Source: Cyathus striatus (Eukaryota; Basidiomycota; Agaricomycetes; Agaricales; Nidulariaceae). Taken from it: 64,000 nucleotides of DNA. Each line of letters begins with the position of its first letter. Position 1 is the stretch's first letter. The stretch is taken from positions 186,001-250,000 of the forward strand of contig JAOVFP010000021.1 of NCBI GenBank assembly GCA_025738555.1, read 5' to 3'. Below are positions 22,095 to 33,481 of the stretch, piece by piece. Under the pieces are notes generated by a model. It was not told where the DNA came from. It made no database searches and saw only the letters and a list, made by a program, of their open reading frames with translations. The position numbers and the translations under genes are program-made.

Positions 22095-24259
22095 GACAGT
22101 GTAGCTGTGTCTACGAGTGCAGCAGCTACTTTCAAAATGGAGTTCCTGATAGTGTATGCTCGTCGCTCGCGGACCACTCGCGGAGTAGAAAATAAAATCC
22201 GACTGATAACAAGTTTCCTTATATCCATCCCAATTCATTCCGGCTTACCCATAACTTACTAAAATTTGGCAAAAGGCCCACAGTATATACCAGTCTAATG
22301 TTTTCATTGTGTGTCGCATTTTGCCATCGTCTCAGTGCTCTTGCATACTGTATATATTATGCATTCTCGTTTTGCAAAATCATTGTCAATGCAAAACATG
22401 AATTGAGCTCACCTTTTCTTCTTAGCGCTTGACTTACGTCGTGTCTCTTTTCATGCTTTTTTATCTGGAGAGTGCAGAGCCAGCAGTTCGTATGTACATC
22501 CGTCACCGTGGTGCAATTGAAATTTGATAGTAAGTATCAGGCAGGCTGTTATTTTGCATTATCTCAACAATGAAGCTGAAGAACCAGTCGACCATTGATT
22601 CAGCTTACTCATGTGGCCGGGAGTCATCCCGAGAGACAGCAAGCAATCGTTCACGCAGAAATATATTTTATTGAGCGAACGCCGAAGATGCGCATTGCGA
22701 ACTAAAGAGAAAGTAAGATGGAGTATCGACGCGATCACATGACTTAAGATATCTCTTATCTCCGGTATCCCCGAGATTTCCAAATTTCCAATATCTTTCT
22801 CAGTCTACTTACAAGTTACTTCCATCTTGTAATTTATTTTCCAAATTTCAAAATTAACACTACGCTCCGCAAGAAATAAAAACATGTGCTGATCGAGTTC
22901 TACCCCTACGTCAGGGCCCAACTCGCATTTTCTTGTTTTCTTGTCCAATCGAGTCTAATTATACTGGACTACTCCGTATAATTTTTGCTATAGTAACCAG
23001 CAAGTAAAAAATACAACCGACCTGCTAACACCTCCGGCACGTCATGACTCATTTTTATTATCTGGTGCCTTACAATGTGCTACCACCTCTCTCGAACGGA
23101 TACCTCGGCGACCGTGACCCAGATCTTCCAGCGCGCTATTACTTCCCCCAATGGTATACGACATACCTCATATTGTTGGGATTCAAGAAATTTTCTCACT
23201 CAACATTATTCGAGTTGAACATTGAAGTTCAACGTTGTCCATATTTCCAGCCTCCTTATCTACCGTGCCATAACCACTGGCATAATTGAAGTTGCTACAG
23301 AAACGATTGAACCAAAATGCTTCTTAGTTCTTACAAGCTGATTTTTGTCTACTATAGGGAATAATGAAGTACATGCACTTCGATGGATACCCGCCCGCCG
23401 GTGTATTAATATGCTTCAGTTTAACTTTGCGTCCTCCCCTATACTTTATGTTCTTGTAACTCGTGCCTTCCGGTGGAATCTTCAACGGTACCTAGTTAAT
23501 CAACAAAAATAGCACACTTGGAAACCCATGTCTATGTCCTGTCTTGAATGCTCGTTGCTCATTTCGTCATCTTGGAGTGGGGATTACACATTTACCTAAA
23601 GGTACCAAAATTCTTCGACATCGTTGCTCATCGCCGCCGCCTTCGAACTTTTGAAAATTTGCTTTACGAACTCCATTCGATGCTTCATATTACTTACTCA
23701 TTTACCATGGATACTCCAGTTTTTTAAATGACTTGGGAACGGTGTTTTTTTCTGAGGCTTCTGGAGACTTGGTCACTTTATTTTTATTCAATGCTCACAG
23801 CATTTCAGAGGCGTTACCTGGGTGCGTCGTGTGCGGTAGCGAAGACCATAAAATTATATACTTACCTATACCTGACATACACTCCTATCCATACTTCAAC
23901 CTGAGCGTTGAATGCTTTCATCATTCACACTGTCAATCTTATCCATTAGCTTATCCCCGGATCGAGGGCCGATTCTATTCCAGTCAATATTAAAATGATG
24001 TGATGAACTGATAGCATCAAGCGCCCTAAGCCTCTTTTCATTGTTATGGGAACATGCCCGCTTCCAGCCTCCACCAGCACGCGACCGTTCCGCTCCAGCC
24101 TCGTCCAGCTGTAACCGTAACTTGCACTGGCAATAACACTGCGGAGACAGAGGGCTGTATCCACGAAGGAGGAATGAACATATATGAAAACATGCAGTAA
24201 CATTTTATATGATGTATGTTATGTGAATATGAAATGTGGGAGAGGATGGGCGCTGAGTT
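22095..24259. other. Gene-poor stretch before the tandem array
   Basis: Frames at 22559-22783, 23044-23289 and 23733-23993 show no domain, no splicing that extends them and no paralog in the window. The region is AT-rich relative to its flanks. No inverted terminal repeat or LTR was recognised. Confidence 0.35.
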
Positions 24260-24347
24260 AGGTCAGGGAGGGATTTGAATTTCGGACTTGGGATGCCATT
24301 GATTGTGCGGATCGGAAGGAGATGGCATAAAAGTTATAAGAATCGCT

Positions 24348-24400
24348 TGCCCCTCCCTCTCTTACGTCCTCCGTCCTCCCCCTCCGCTCTTTTCAGCCTT
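24348..24400 (+). promoter_or_regulatory. Pyrimidine-rich core promoter of AA14
   Basis: A long CT-rich tract starts about 170 nt before the ATG, preceded by an A/T-rich CATAAAAG string at about 24326. CT tracts of this kind often precede transcription starts in strongly expressed fungal genes. The assignment is by appearance only. Confidence 0.4.
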
Positions 24401-24520
24401 CCGCTCTCTAGCTCGTTCCCTTCCAGGGCCGGCGCCCACATTCTTTAATTCTTCTCTACGTCCTCCTCAATTCGCAACACCCTTCGACTTTCTTAGTTCT
24501 ACGCGCAAATCTTATCAGCC

Positions 24521-26511
24521 ATGCGCACATCCTCTACATCGACGCTCGTCGTCGCATCTGCCCTCTTCGGGGTAGCCAATGCCCACTTGGCAGCATGGCA
24601 CAAGGGCATGTTCTGTCTCAACGTGCGTCTTCTCTCCAATTCCTTATCGCGCTCAAAACTAAATTTTTGAAATAGGGCTCAACGGGCGTAGTAGACTTGA
24701 ACACCGCAAGCCCTGTAACGCCCCTCTACCAACTCTCCAAGAACGACTGGTGGTGTACGTCCCCTTCCCTCTCTCAACCCATTGTTCAACCAAGCTTATC
24801 ATAATTCGCTTCACAGTCCACCATATCAACGGGGTAAGCGCCCAAATTTCAACACAACCATCATCCATCACCTATCAACATTTTTTTCCTGACATTTTCT
24901 GACATTTCTGTTGTTGATGATAGTGCGACAACTTTCCCCCTGCAGACGGCGACTTTCTAGAACTGTAAGTGTCCATCCATCCCTGCATTCCCTTACACTC
25001 AACTGACAAACGTGAAACAGACCTGCGGGAGGAGACTTTACGGTTGAGATTGCGTCTAACCGTGCTAAGACCACGCTGTCGTACAACGGCATCTACACGT
25101 CTGACTGGCCTGATGGTTCTACCTACCCCGAGGACTACGTGCGTCCCCCTTCCCTTCTACTTGATTCACCCTCGTCTTGAATTCTAATCGGACAATTGTA
25201 GAACGTCCCATCATGCATTACATCACCCAACAGTGAGCTAACCCTTTCAATTTCTTCTATACATCGTATTCACGTACACAGTGCACACGCAGAACCAGTC
25301 TATGGCAGCCGGAACTGCATTCGCCATCTCCTACGTTGTACGTCCTGCACTTGTCTGGAATCAGCGCCCGTGCTGATGTTGTTTTGCAGAGCGACATTAA
25401 ACAAGTAACACCTGATAACCTTGCAGTGTTCAGTGTTCGTTACCAGTATGTATTTTCCTTTCCCTTCAAATCCGCGTACTAGAACTGAAAAACCCAAAGC
25501 ACACCATGGAAACGCGTAACATCGTATTCCGTTCCAGCAGCAATGCCCGCATGCCCTGACGGAGGATGTATCTGTGCCGTACGTCCCCCTTCCCTCCCCC
25601 CTTCCCACTAACCACCTTAAACAATGTAGTGGGGATGGGTCCCAAACGGGTGCGGCCAACCAAACATATACCACCAAGCCTTTAAATGCAAAGTAACAGG
25701 CGCAACATCCACAGCCCCCGTCGCATCCCCCAAACCTCCAGTATGGTGCGAAGACGACCCAAGCAAATGTGTTACTGGGGCCAAGCAGATGATTTATTGG
25801 AATCAGCTGGATGGGAATAATATTGAAGTTGATGGGTATGATTTGAGTGGGGAGTTTAAGAGTCCGGTGTATAATTCAAAGTGTGGGTTTGCGGATGGTG
25901 CGCAGAATGATATTTTTGGGAGTGGGTCGGGTAGTAGGACTTCGAGCAGTGGATCTTCTGCCTCGTCTGCCTCTGCCTCTCCTGCCTCTTCGTCAAGCAG
26001 TGGATCTTCGAGTAGTGGATCGTCAAGTGGATCGTCTGGCAGCGATTCTTCCAACGCCTCAGGAAGCTCCAGTCCCAGCTCTGCCTCCTCTTCCAGCTCC
26101 TCTTCCGCCTCCCCTAGCGCAGTCGTGGCAGCAGCAGCAAGTGACCCTCCCATCTCATCTACCACCTCTTCCCCCACTGGTTCATCCAGCTCTAACTCCA
26201 ATTCCAATAATCTCAACCCTGGCTCTAGCTCTAGCTCCAGCCCCTCCTCCAGCCCCTCCGCATCGTCTCCTTCAACGTCCTCTACTTCAACACCCTCTAC
26301 TTCTTCCACCCCAACTTCGTCCACTTTATCTATCTCATCCACTACCTCCGTCTCAGCTACATCAAGCAAAAGCCATGCGCCGCAATGCAAGCACCAGCAC
26401 CGCCAGCGCCGTCGTCGGTCCCCGTGCCCGAGCCTGAACCTGCTCCCGTCCCCGCTCCTGCTCCAGAGCCAGTGGCAATTTCCCCCCCTCAGAACCTCGT
26501 ATCTAGGATGA
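24521..26511 (+). CDS. AA14-type lytic polysaccharide monooxygenase, unit 1
   Basis: A secreted copper monooxygenase of the family acting on xylan-coated cellulose. The 21-residue signal peptide ([21 protein letters not shown]) is followed by [13 protein letters not shown], whose first His is the expected copper ligand. Spliced exons give [71 protein letters not shown] and [20 protein letters not shown], all with GT-AG introns. A long Ser-rich tail follows. In units 2 and 3 the tail ends in a Pro/Glu repeat and [15 protein letters not shown]. Here a run of four C instead of five near 26420 shifts the frame, so the protein ends RTSYLG at 26511. The catalytic domain is untouched, so it is probably still active. 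The family assignment is from recalled motif similarity, not a search. Confidence 0.82.
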
Positions 26512-27162
26512 GGCAGTACCACAGGAGAGCAGCCTCTCATTCTTGGTAGATTCCCCTCTCCCAGTTCACAGCCCATTAATCCCGGCTAGACTGGGGTTGA
26601 TCGTGCCGTGCATGTATTTATTGGGCACGGGGAGCTGGATTCTATTACCTCCTGCCTTTCCTCTAGGTTATCACGGCGCCACGCGCTTCCTGTTTATCAT
26701 CTCTCTGCTGAATTCGTCATAGCTCGCATCTTGACGATGTCAGAGGCTGCGCCTCTGTATACCCCTCCCTCCCTCTTACCTTACCACCACCCAGAAGTTA
26801 GTGGTGGTGTGTTTCCTAGATGCTTTTATTATCCTAGATCCTGTTTTTCTCTTGACTTGAAGGTGTCTGTCCGTGGATCGGATCGGGTTGTGCTGTATTG
26901 TACTTAACTAGGTTAGTTAGGATACTTACTGATACCTTTCTTGTTGTGCATCTATTGGATAGGTGATGTAGTTAATGGTTGGTTCTTTTTTGTGTGATTT
27001 GTGAGGGTATAAAAATTGAAGCTTGAAGACGTAATGATTGAATGAGCTTTAGGTCACCGACAACGGTTCCAGAGTTGACAAGTTGTGTAGAGTAGGGCGA
27101 TGCGTCCATCCATTTGAATGAGAAATAGAAATACTTTCCAATGGTCATAGACAGGCCTAAAG
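26512..27162. other. AA14 3' region
   Basis: This stretch is conserved in all three units (44263-44877 and 58292-58898) as shared 3' flank between the convergent AA14 and 287-residue genes. It contains no separate gene. Confidence 0.5.
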
Positions 27163-28220
27163 CTACAATACATCACTTCTCGGTTCAACTTCCCCCGCAA
27201 TCCCACCCAAAAAATCCAGCGTCCGATAGAAAAGCTCATCAAAATCGCCAAGGAGGCCCCAGCGATCAAGAAGCGTCGCCACATCCTCCTCTCCTAGTCC
27301 TAGTACACCATCTACCCCATTAGCAGGTCTTCTACTCCGACTCATAGACACGCGCTCTTCTTCCAGCCACGCTTCAAGCACTTCTTCCCCGCCCACTATA
27401 ATACTGCGCAGACGCGCTATATCAGTCTGCGTAAGTGGTGTAGACTTGGATGTGGCGTCGACGTCCAGGACGAGGTCGACTCCGGCGCCTTCGTCTGGGT
27501 CCCAGATTTGACGTTGGAGAACTGCGAGCCAGGCTTGGTCCAGGTCGTCTAGGAGGTCAATAAGTTCTGTCAGAGTTGAGCGGGGGTCTGCTTCTAGGGT
27601 TGCTGGTGTGTTGACGTTTGGCGTTGTTGAATCTGGAGAAATGTCCATTGCGTCTTCGGTATGGTCTTCTGGGGCAGTTGGGGGGGCTGTGAGAGGGTAT
27701 CCGCATACTGCTCCCAGAACGTCGCCTGTTAGTCGGAGCATGTATGTTGTGCGGAGGCTTGTGCTGGGATCTACCGGGGGGATTTGGAGGATGAAGGAAA
27801 GGAGGTGTCGGGCGGCTGAGAGGTAGGCGTGTAGTGTTTTAACTAAGGACGTTTGTTGTGATCTAGCATTTTACCACCGTACAGAATTCATAATCCCTGT
27901 ACATAGATTCTCTTCAGTCCCGTAAGAGAAAGAGATACCAAGCAGACGTACGTTGTAATATCAAGAAATACCACAGACAAAAGCGAGAATCAATACGACA
28001 ATATAAAAACATATGTGAAAGCCACGAAAGATCATCTACTCGAAAGGAGTACAAACCGCTTCTTATATCCCCTCGTCAGTTCCAGGAACTTTTCGTCCAG
28101 GTACGTTGTAAGCCGACGTTCTTGCGCCAAGGTGAGCGGTCGTGTTCGGAGGGGATTCTTGGGTGCGGAGCCATTGGTTTCGATAGGAGGTTCAAGACGA
28201 CGAGGTATCTCTGGGGCCAT
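27163..28220 (-). CDS. 287-residue protein of unknown function, unit 1
   Basis: I do not recognise this family. The ATG at 28220 opens MAPEIPRRLEPP. Exon 1 (28220-28057) ends in GYKKR, and a 194 nt intron with a GTTTGT donor and TGCTAG acceptor leads to exon 2 (27862-27163), which opens SQQTSLVKTLHAYLSAARHL. The frame is open for 288 codons including the stop. Segments that look structured are LTLAQERRLTTYLDEKFLEL (helical), LTELIDLLDDLDQAWLAVLQ (acidic helical) and the C-terminal LLDRWGLLGDFDELFYRTLD. No signal peptide or membrane segment. Unit 3 has the same exon sizes (164 and 700 nt) and an open frame, which is good evidence that it codes. It is convergent with AA14. Confidence 0.75.
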
Positions 28221-29270
28221 TGTAAGTTTGAAGATAGATTTGTCGTCGTCGTCGTCGTCGGTGTGGAGAAGCAGATCTCCAAGCGAACTTTGTACATATT
28301 TCGCAGCACCTTCCACCCACACGTGATCTCACCTATAAAAACCTGACCCACTTTTTCGCCTTTCTTCACCGTCGATGCAGCAGTCGTGTTGCACTCTGTG
28401 GCTGTCTTCCACGACCTTCGGAGTAACGGAGCGATGGGAGAGCGAACTCGTGTGTATCTATCCCGGTCTCAGCTGGGATGGGTGTTGCGTGTCTTGGAAG
28501 AGGGAGTCTTTGGATTCTTTGGTTGTGCGGAATTTTTTTTACTGACAGCCATTCTCTGAAGGGAAGTACAATTTATGTGTTTTATGAATGTATATTGTTT
28601 CGCGCCTTTTCTTGTTGAAGGAACAAGAAATTGAGATCCTATGGAACCGGAAAATCAGTCGTTGACGTCGAATGTTGAAACTTAAACTTTGCATTCTCCC
28701 ATCGCCGTTTATGCAATCGCACATGTTGACCGGAGTCTGGTATGTAATCTATTCAACAGATTGCATACCGGATACTTACGCTAGTTACTATGAGATTTAA
28801 GTATCTAAATGCCTATATCTTATTAGACACGTAGGTAATCTCCCGTGAAAGCACTCACCTTCAGTAATACCGGGCAGGATATAGCTAATCCCAAATTTCA
28901 TCAGTAATACTAGCCTGGTCGTTGTTGCGGTCGCCATTTGAACAAAAGGAGAGGAGTGATATCTACAGGTCCGATATCATGAAGACGAAGATCAGAACAC
29001 GTTAATATGGCTATGGCCTCGTTTTGGGTTTGAATCTAGGCAGTGATATTAGAGGACATCACCCATTGGAGGAAAGGATCTGCGTGGTCACAAGCAATAT
29101 CAAGAACAGCGATCTGTGTTGCAGAGAATGATCAGGTACAAAGACATGACAGAAATACACTTCAAGAATGATACGTAGCGACACATTGGGTTCCAGTCGT
29201 TCAAGGGTATGATATAGGCTAGGGTATCTTCCACAGCTTTCCCTGGTCCGTTAGTGAATCAACCAACGCA
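28221..29270. other. Promoter region of the 287-residue gene and downstream side of the RING gene
   Basis: Conserved in units 2 and 3. A GTCGTC microsatellite lies at about 28241-28260. From 28570 to 29270 no frame is convincing. It probably includes 3' exons or trailer of the RING gene, but I could not establish them. Confidence 0.35.
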
Positions 29271-29299
29271 CCAGGAATATCAACAGCTCACCATAACAC

Positions 29300-30374
29300 C
29301 AACTCACACTACGAGACCTTTTTTCTCTTTGACAGCCCCACCGTTTTGTTCTGCAGATCTTGTAGCGACCTCCTCGAAGTAGTATTTTCCTACTTGCAAC
29401 GTGAGCCCGGTAACATGAGAAAAGCCAACAAACGAACCGACAACGGAGGTTCTATCTGCAACGACTCATCCGGGTCCTGATGAGAAGGCTTTGAATGAGC
29501 CGACTTGACAAGTACTTTGTTCTTAAGGCGAAGGAGTCGTATCTATGAAGTGTTAGTATTGTCACCTAGCGCACGAAAGCCACAAGATTACTGACCTGCT
29601 TGTCGTATTCGGCGTTTTCTTCCTTCAGCTTCTCGAGCCCTTCGTAGTTCTGCTTGAACTACTGATTCGTATCACCCTCCCTCATCCACCGTGCTACCAC
29701 TTCATCGCGTCCCTTCTCCTTTCGCCTCCGGCTTTTTCGTTCTTTCGCCACTAATTGCTTTTTCTTGTCGACTTCCCATCGAAGATGTACAATGTCGTAG
29801 ACTTTCGCGGCTAGATCCTCTTTCATTCGAACGTCTTCCTCTCGTAGTGTAGAGTTTTCTTTCTTCAATTCATCGCGGTCATTCAAGACGGGGCAAGGCA
29901 TTCTTCCAGGCTTTTTGCAGACTCAAGTAATTCTTCCTGCCCATCAAGTTTAGAACGAAAGTGTAAAGAGGAACTGTGAACGTACTCATCATCACTCCAG
30001 TGTTAATACTGCTCCCCCCCCCCCCCCCCGACCTTTGCACGACACCATGAATCACCTCGATAGTTTCCGCCCTCTTCTCAGGTGCGTTTACTTCCTCATC
30101 TGAGAAGAAATCTACGAAGAGTTGAATCGGTATTCCCTTCGGTCGTCGACACGAGTGGCAAGTATCGCAAAGTGTCGCGTCTCGTTCCACGCAGTTTCTA
30201 CACATTCCATGTCCTTTATATATCTTCATGTGAGCAAGCTGTGATAGTTCCATGTTGTATTGCGTACGTACCGCAAGGAAATAAGAGGAATGGGTTTGTC
30301 GTCTTTTCGTGCGAGGAAGAGGTGATACTAGGAGAGAAGAAACTCAGGCATGCTTGACATTCGACTTTGACCAT
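29300..30374 (-). pseudogene. RING finger/coiled-coil gene, unit 1 copy, broken in its 3' half
   Basis: The ATG at 30374 opens MVKVECQACLSFF. Exon 1 (30374-30272) ends in FLLFPCG and joins exon 2 at 30213 to give the RING signature PCGHGMCRNCVER and CDTCHSCRRP, with paired C-x2-C, C-x-H and C-x2-C sites. RING domains recruit E2 enzymes in ubiquitin transfer. Downstream is a highly charged coiled coil (EEDVRMKEDLAAK, EVDKKKQLVAKERKSRRRK). Two lesions separate the halves from a working protein. One C is missing near 29894 relative to units 2 and 3, and a TAG replaces a Gln codon (GDTNQ-stop, where the other copies read NRQLKQKYEG). The RING part alone could still be made. The 3' exon limits are uncertain. 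Confidence 0.65.
30012..30030. repeat. Poly-C tract in RING exon
   Basis: A run of about 18 C on the plus strand, read as a Gly run (QRSGGGGGSS) on the coding strand of the unit 1 RING gene. Unit 3 has only a few C here (near 61580). Such a run is prone to slippage and to sequencing error. Confidence 0.8.
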
Positions 30375-30740
30375 ACGGATTCAACGTTCAGAATGATTGG
30401 CATAAGTCATATGCAGCTCAAGCTTGTAGCTTTGAAACTTCAACGACAGTCCAACGGCCGACTTGGCGGCAGCCGATAGTGCTGCTGTAGTAAAATTTTG
30501 ACGTCACTGTGAATCACTGCCACTTTACTGCACACAGCGCAGTACTGTGTAGTAGCTGTGACTGCACTGCAAGATTTTCAGGAGTCGCAGTCCTGTGAAG
30601 TCCCCCTTATTGGATTTTATGTAAAGCACTTGCTCACTTCCGCTAGCTAGCGCTTTAGAGCGCTTCATCCGTCCCTTGACAGGATCCTACTATTTCCTAA
30701 AGCAGTAGTTTAAAGAGAGCGCCTCATGAGCGCCCGTCAC
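30375..30740. other. RING/TPR-CHAT divergent intergenic region
   Basis: This is the former promoter region between the RING gene and the TPR-CHAT gene. It is matched by 47690-47950 (unit 2) and 62000-62170 (unit 3). It contains repeated short strings such as GCAGTACTGTG and TTTACTGCAC. No reading frame is supported. Confidence 0.45.
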
Positions 30741-30870
30741 ATCACAGTGCTTCACATTACTTTACATTATTTCAGTGACATGAAATTTCATCTCACGGCG
30801 ACTTTACTGCACTCTGCGACAGCACTAGCACTACACCTGATTAACAGCATGATCCTGAAAGACTCAAAAG
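30741..30870 (+). repeat. Left direct repeat flanking the 2.4 kb insertion
   Basis: About 130 bp that reappears at about 33315-33443 in unit 1 and once only at about 47965-48092 in unit 2. The two unit 1 copies flank the insertion. Both contain the strings CTGCACTCTGCGACAGCACT and TTAACAGCATGATC. Confidence 0.75.
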
Positions 30871-30961
30871 TTAGTGCTGCCGCACACAGCGCAGTACTGT
30901 GTAATGGAGGACCCTCGAATATCCCTACTAAGGTTAGTTCCAAAATTTTCGATCTTGGGGG

Positions 30962-31266
30962 CAGTGTTGGAAGGGTCAGTCAATGGAGGTCAACATGGTC
31001 TGATTATATAATACACCATCCGACTTATAGACGGGTCGGTCAAACCTATTGACGGGGTCGCAGGGGGTCTATAATCAAGATCATTCCCACGCCTTGCATG
31101 ACCCAGGAATTTGAGCGCCAAGAGATGCACAATTAACGCTCAGTTTATTGATTAGTAATTTCATTTGGCCTTTTCCATTGACCGTTAGTGGTCGACCGGT
31201 TGACTGTCAATCACTGACTTAGACCCTTTTGACTGACGGGGTCTGACCCGGTCATTGACAACGCTG
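30962..31266. mobile_element. hAT-like MITE, 305 bp
   Basis: It begins CAGTGTTGGAAGGGTCAG and ends with CAACGCTG, so the ends form imperfect inverted repeats (CAGYGTTG, and GGGTCAG further in on both sides). It is flanked by an 8 bp direct repeat CTTGGGGG at 30954-30961 and 31267-31274. Eight-base target duplications with CAG-starting ends are typical of hAT elements. There is no coding capacity, so it is non-autonomous. It sits inside the 2.4 kb insertion. Confidence 0.75.
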
Positions 31267-31274
31267 CTTGGGGG

Positions 31275-31587
31275 GTTTATGTCCGGACAAAATTTCATAA
31301 AATTTGAGGATATTTGTCCGGAATGCGCCTAGGTTACCGGCTGGGGCCCAAATTTGTCCGTATTCGGCGTTCTAACCTCAAAAATCGATATTTTGGCTTT
31401 TTTTCGGTAATTTTCCGCGACAGCGCTTTCTAGGCAGATGAGGATGCTGGGGAACGAATGCAATATGTATTACAGTAGTTGAGGTGTGATATACCGTAGG
31501 GAAACAGTAGGTAGCTAGTACGGCGCAGTTCACTGAACATCTTACATACCAACTTAATCTTCGCTCTCCAAAGCACCCTCCCTGTTC
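31275..31587. other. Non-coding part of the insertion
   Basis: AT-rich stretch with repeated TTTGTCCGG/TGTCCGGA strings. No frame; its repetitive look suggests transposon-derived DNA, but no element boundary was found. Confidence 0.3.
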
Positions 31588-32270
31588 CTAGCCTCCTCTT
31601 GCATTGAACACTTTAAGAGCTGCCTTGAGTTTATTCGCCTGCGAGATGAGATCTCGAAATATGTTCATGTGATATCCATTCTCCATGACTAGCCCTCCAT
31701 TTCTCTGTATGGTTATAACAGAAGAAGGAAGAACCAGTAGGAACTGGATTGAAAAGATATACTGATAATAACGCGTATCGAGAAGCACTGTTGCTTGCGG
31801 TGTGGCACTGAAGTGGTTTGCTGTCGTATTCTCAAAAACCTGCACTCCAAGATAAGAAATCGCGGCGATCGAAGAAGAGTCGGTCACAGCAGCATGTTTT
31901 CCGTACTTGCCGGCTGTTTTAGAATGCAATGTGATTGCTGAAGTGGTTTCCGAGTCAGTTGGATCGAAATACAGTGGATAGTAATGGGCTATAACATACC
32001 TAGACCGGTGTACAGCTTGCCGTCAATAAACACGAACCCAAAGTCGTCAACCTGAAGTGGACGAAGAGCTGTAATACAGGCCTCGCTGATGGGTCTGAAA
32101 GCTGCGGGCGTAATAGATTCCCGCTGATGCGCTTTCTTCCATTTCCCCAAAGCTTAGAAGTGAGTATGATGTTAGTTGAAAACTTCCGTCACAGTGCATA
32201 CCAGCCTCCTTGGCAGACACAGAAAAAGGAACCTGGACAATGTATCGGTCATCCACATGTACAATGACAA
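31588..32270 (-). pseudogene. Fragment of an unrecognised gene inside the insertion
   Basis: Joining minus exons gives a plausible continuous stretch: LRPLQVDDFGFVFIDGKLY, then ITLHSKTAGKYGKHAAV, then SIAAISYLGVQVFENTTA and ATVLLDTRYYQY, with introns at about 31995-31940 and 32203-32160. No start codon context, domain or paralog in the window. It is absent from unit 2, so it arrived with the insertion. It could be a real small gene; I treat it as a fragment because nothing complete can be assembled. Confidence 0.35.
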
Positions 32271-32376
32271 ATCAATACCACTTACCTCCTATCGCCTTCC
32301 AAGGATAACAATCACCCTCCTGTTCGATAACGACTCCCTCTGCGGCGACCTCTCATGCTCATCCACGCTCTGAACA

Positions 32377-32760
32377 TCATCCAACATCCTCCCTCCAGCC
32401 CCACCGCGTCCTACCGCGTCCCATCTCCAGCTCCAAGTTGCTCTCGTTTATCGGCATCATATCCACACCAGGGTGTTCCAATACAACCGTGGCCTCCCCA
32501 GCCTGGTGCTCGTGCAACTTGCATACACCACAGATGACTTTGTTTGGTGGGTTTATGCCTAATGCGCGCTCGATCCAGCATTGTGGATCAGTGGGTTTGT
32601 TCACGTGCCGCCAGCCACCACTAGGCTTGGTTGTTGTGGAGGTGTCGACTTCCTCGTCGAGCGTGCTGCGGGAGTAGTCTTCTATGCCATCTTTGATGGC
32701 TGTTGCCAGCAGGATGAAGGCGAGCAGGAGGACGGGCCGACGGCGATGGAGCCTACAACT
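32377..32760 (-). pseudogene. N-terminal fragment of a P4-ATPase (phospholipid flippase)
   Basis: The minus frame reads FILLATAIKDGIEDYSRSTL, then DEEVDTSTTTKPSGGW and TDPQCWIERALGINPP. The KDGIEDYxR motif after a membrane helix is diagnostic of the N-terminal part of Dnf/Drs2-type phospholipid-translocating ATPases. Only about 120 of the more than 1,200 residues expected are present. The upstream sequence does not supply the first helix in frame. It is a captured or relocated fragment, not a working flippase. Confidence 0.65.
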
Positions 32761-32819
32761 CTGCCGGAGACAGGGAATGATGGGGGTGTTAGTGGGTGGT
32801 AATTGGGGAACAGTGGGAT

Positions 32820-33312
32820 ATATGTTGTACTATGGCGAGTTGATGACGAGAGAGCAGGAATAAGTTTGTTACTCTGTTTATTGTATTAGTGCAGTAAGAA
32901 GGTATAATAGTATGAAACACACCGTCTGAAGTGCTCATACAAGTTCTTCGGTATGAAGGCTAAGATGGTGTACTCTAAGGGGACATTAGGACCAGCCCCC
33001 CTAACAATGCCAAGAACCAAAGGGACTCACTTGTCTCGATATCCCCGAAACGAGTTGAATGAGAACAGCGTTTCATTTATGAAAATAGAGGCCAAGCCTA
33101 AGTATATCCTCGATTGCTAGGCGCAGGCGGGTGAGATGGGGGTGAGGCCTTGAGGGGTCTTCGTCGGAGGCTGGAGACTGGAGGATAGGGCACGCCGCAC
33201 AGGTGATAACAGAGAGAGGAGTTCGAGACACTTGAAAGTTGTAACTGTCCTACTTAGTCAGACCTGTTCCCAATTTGGATTCAAGGCCCTTCCCGCGGGT
33301 CCAACTGCCATG
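32820..33312. other. Right part of the insertion
   Basis: No frame of interest. The sequence is unique within the window up to the right direct repeat at about 33315. Confidence 0.35.
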
Positions 33313-33473
33313 CCTACAGTGCACCTTACTTCACATTATATGAAATTTCACCAGCACCTCACAGCGACCTTACTGCACTCTGCGACAGCACTAGCACTAT
33401 ACCTGTTCACCTGATTAACAGCATGATCTTGAAAGACTCAAAAGTATCACTCACTGGCGCTCAACTGGTGCTC

Positions 33474-33481
33474 TATATAAA
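33474..33481 (+). promoter_or_regulatory. TATA box of TPR-CHAT gene 1
   Basis: TATATAAA about 105-110 nt before the ATG at 33585. The same box at the same distance precedes the unit 2 gene (about 48123), within a conserved block of about 130 bp. Confidence 0.6.

Noticed and set aside
25847..26437. Pro/Leu-rich plus frame overlapping the AA14 tail (also 57510-58253)
   Set aside because: Alternate frame of the same low-complexity Ser-rich sequence.
25803..26576. Long acidic frames antisense to the AA14 tail (also 43497-44087 and 57466-58131)
   Set aside because: They are the complement of the Ser-rich codons (TCC/AGC read as GGA/GAG/GCT) and vary with the repeat length; no start context or introns.
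28241..28260. GTCGTC run as a functional Asp tract in the 287-residue protein
   Set aside because: It lies upstream of the first in-frame ATG, and its length and sequence vary between units, so it is treated as a 5' microsatellite.
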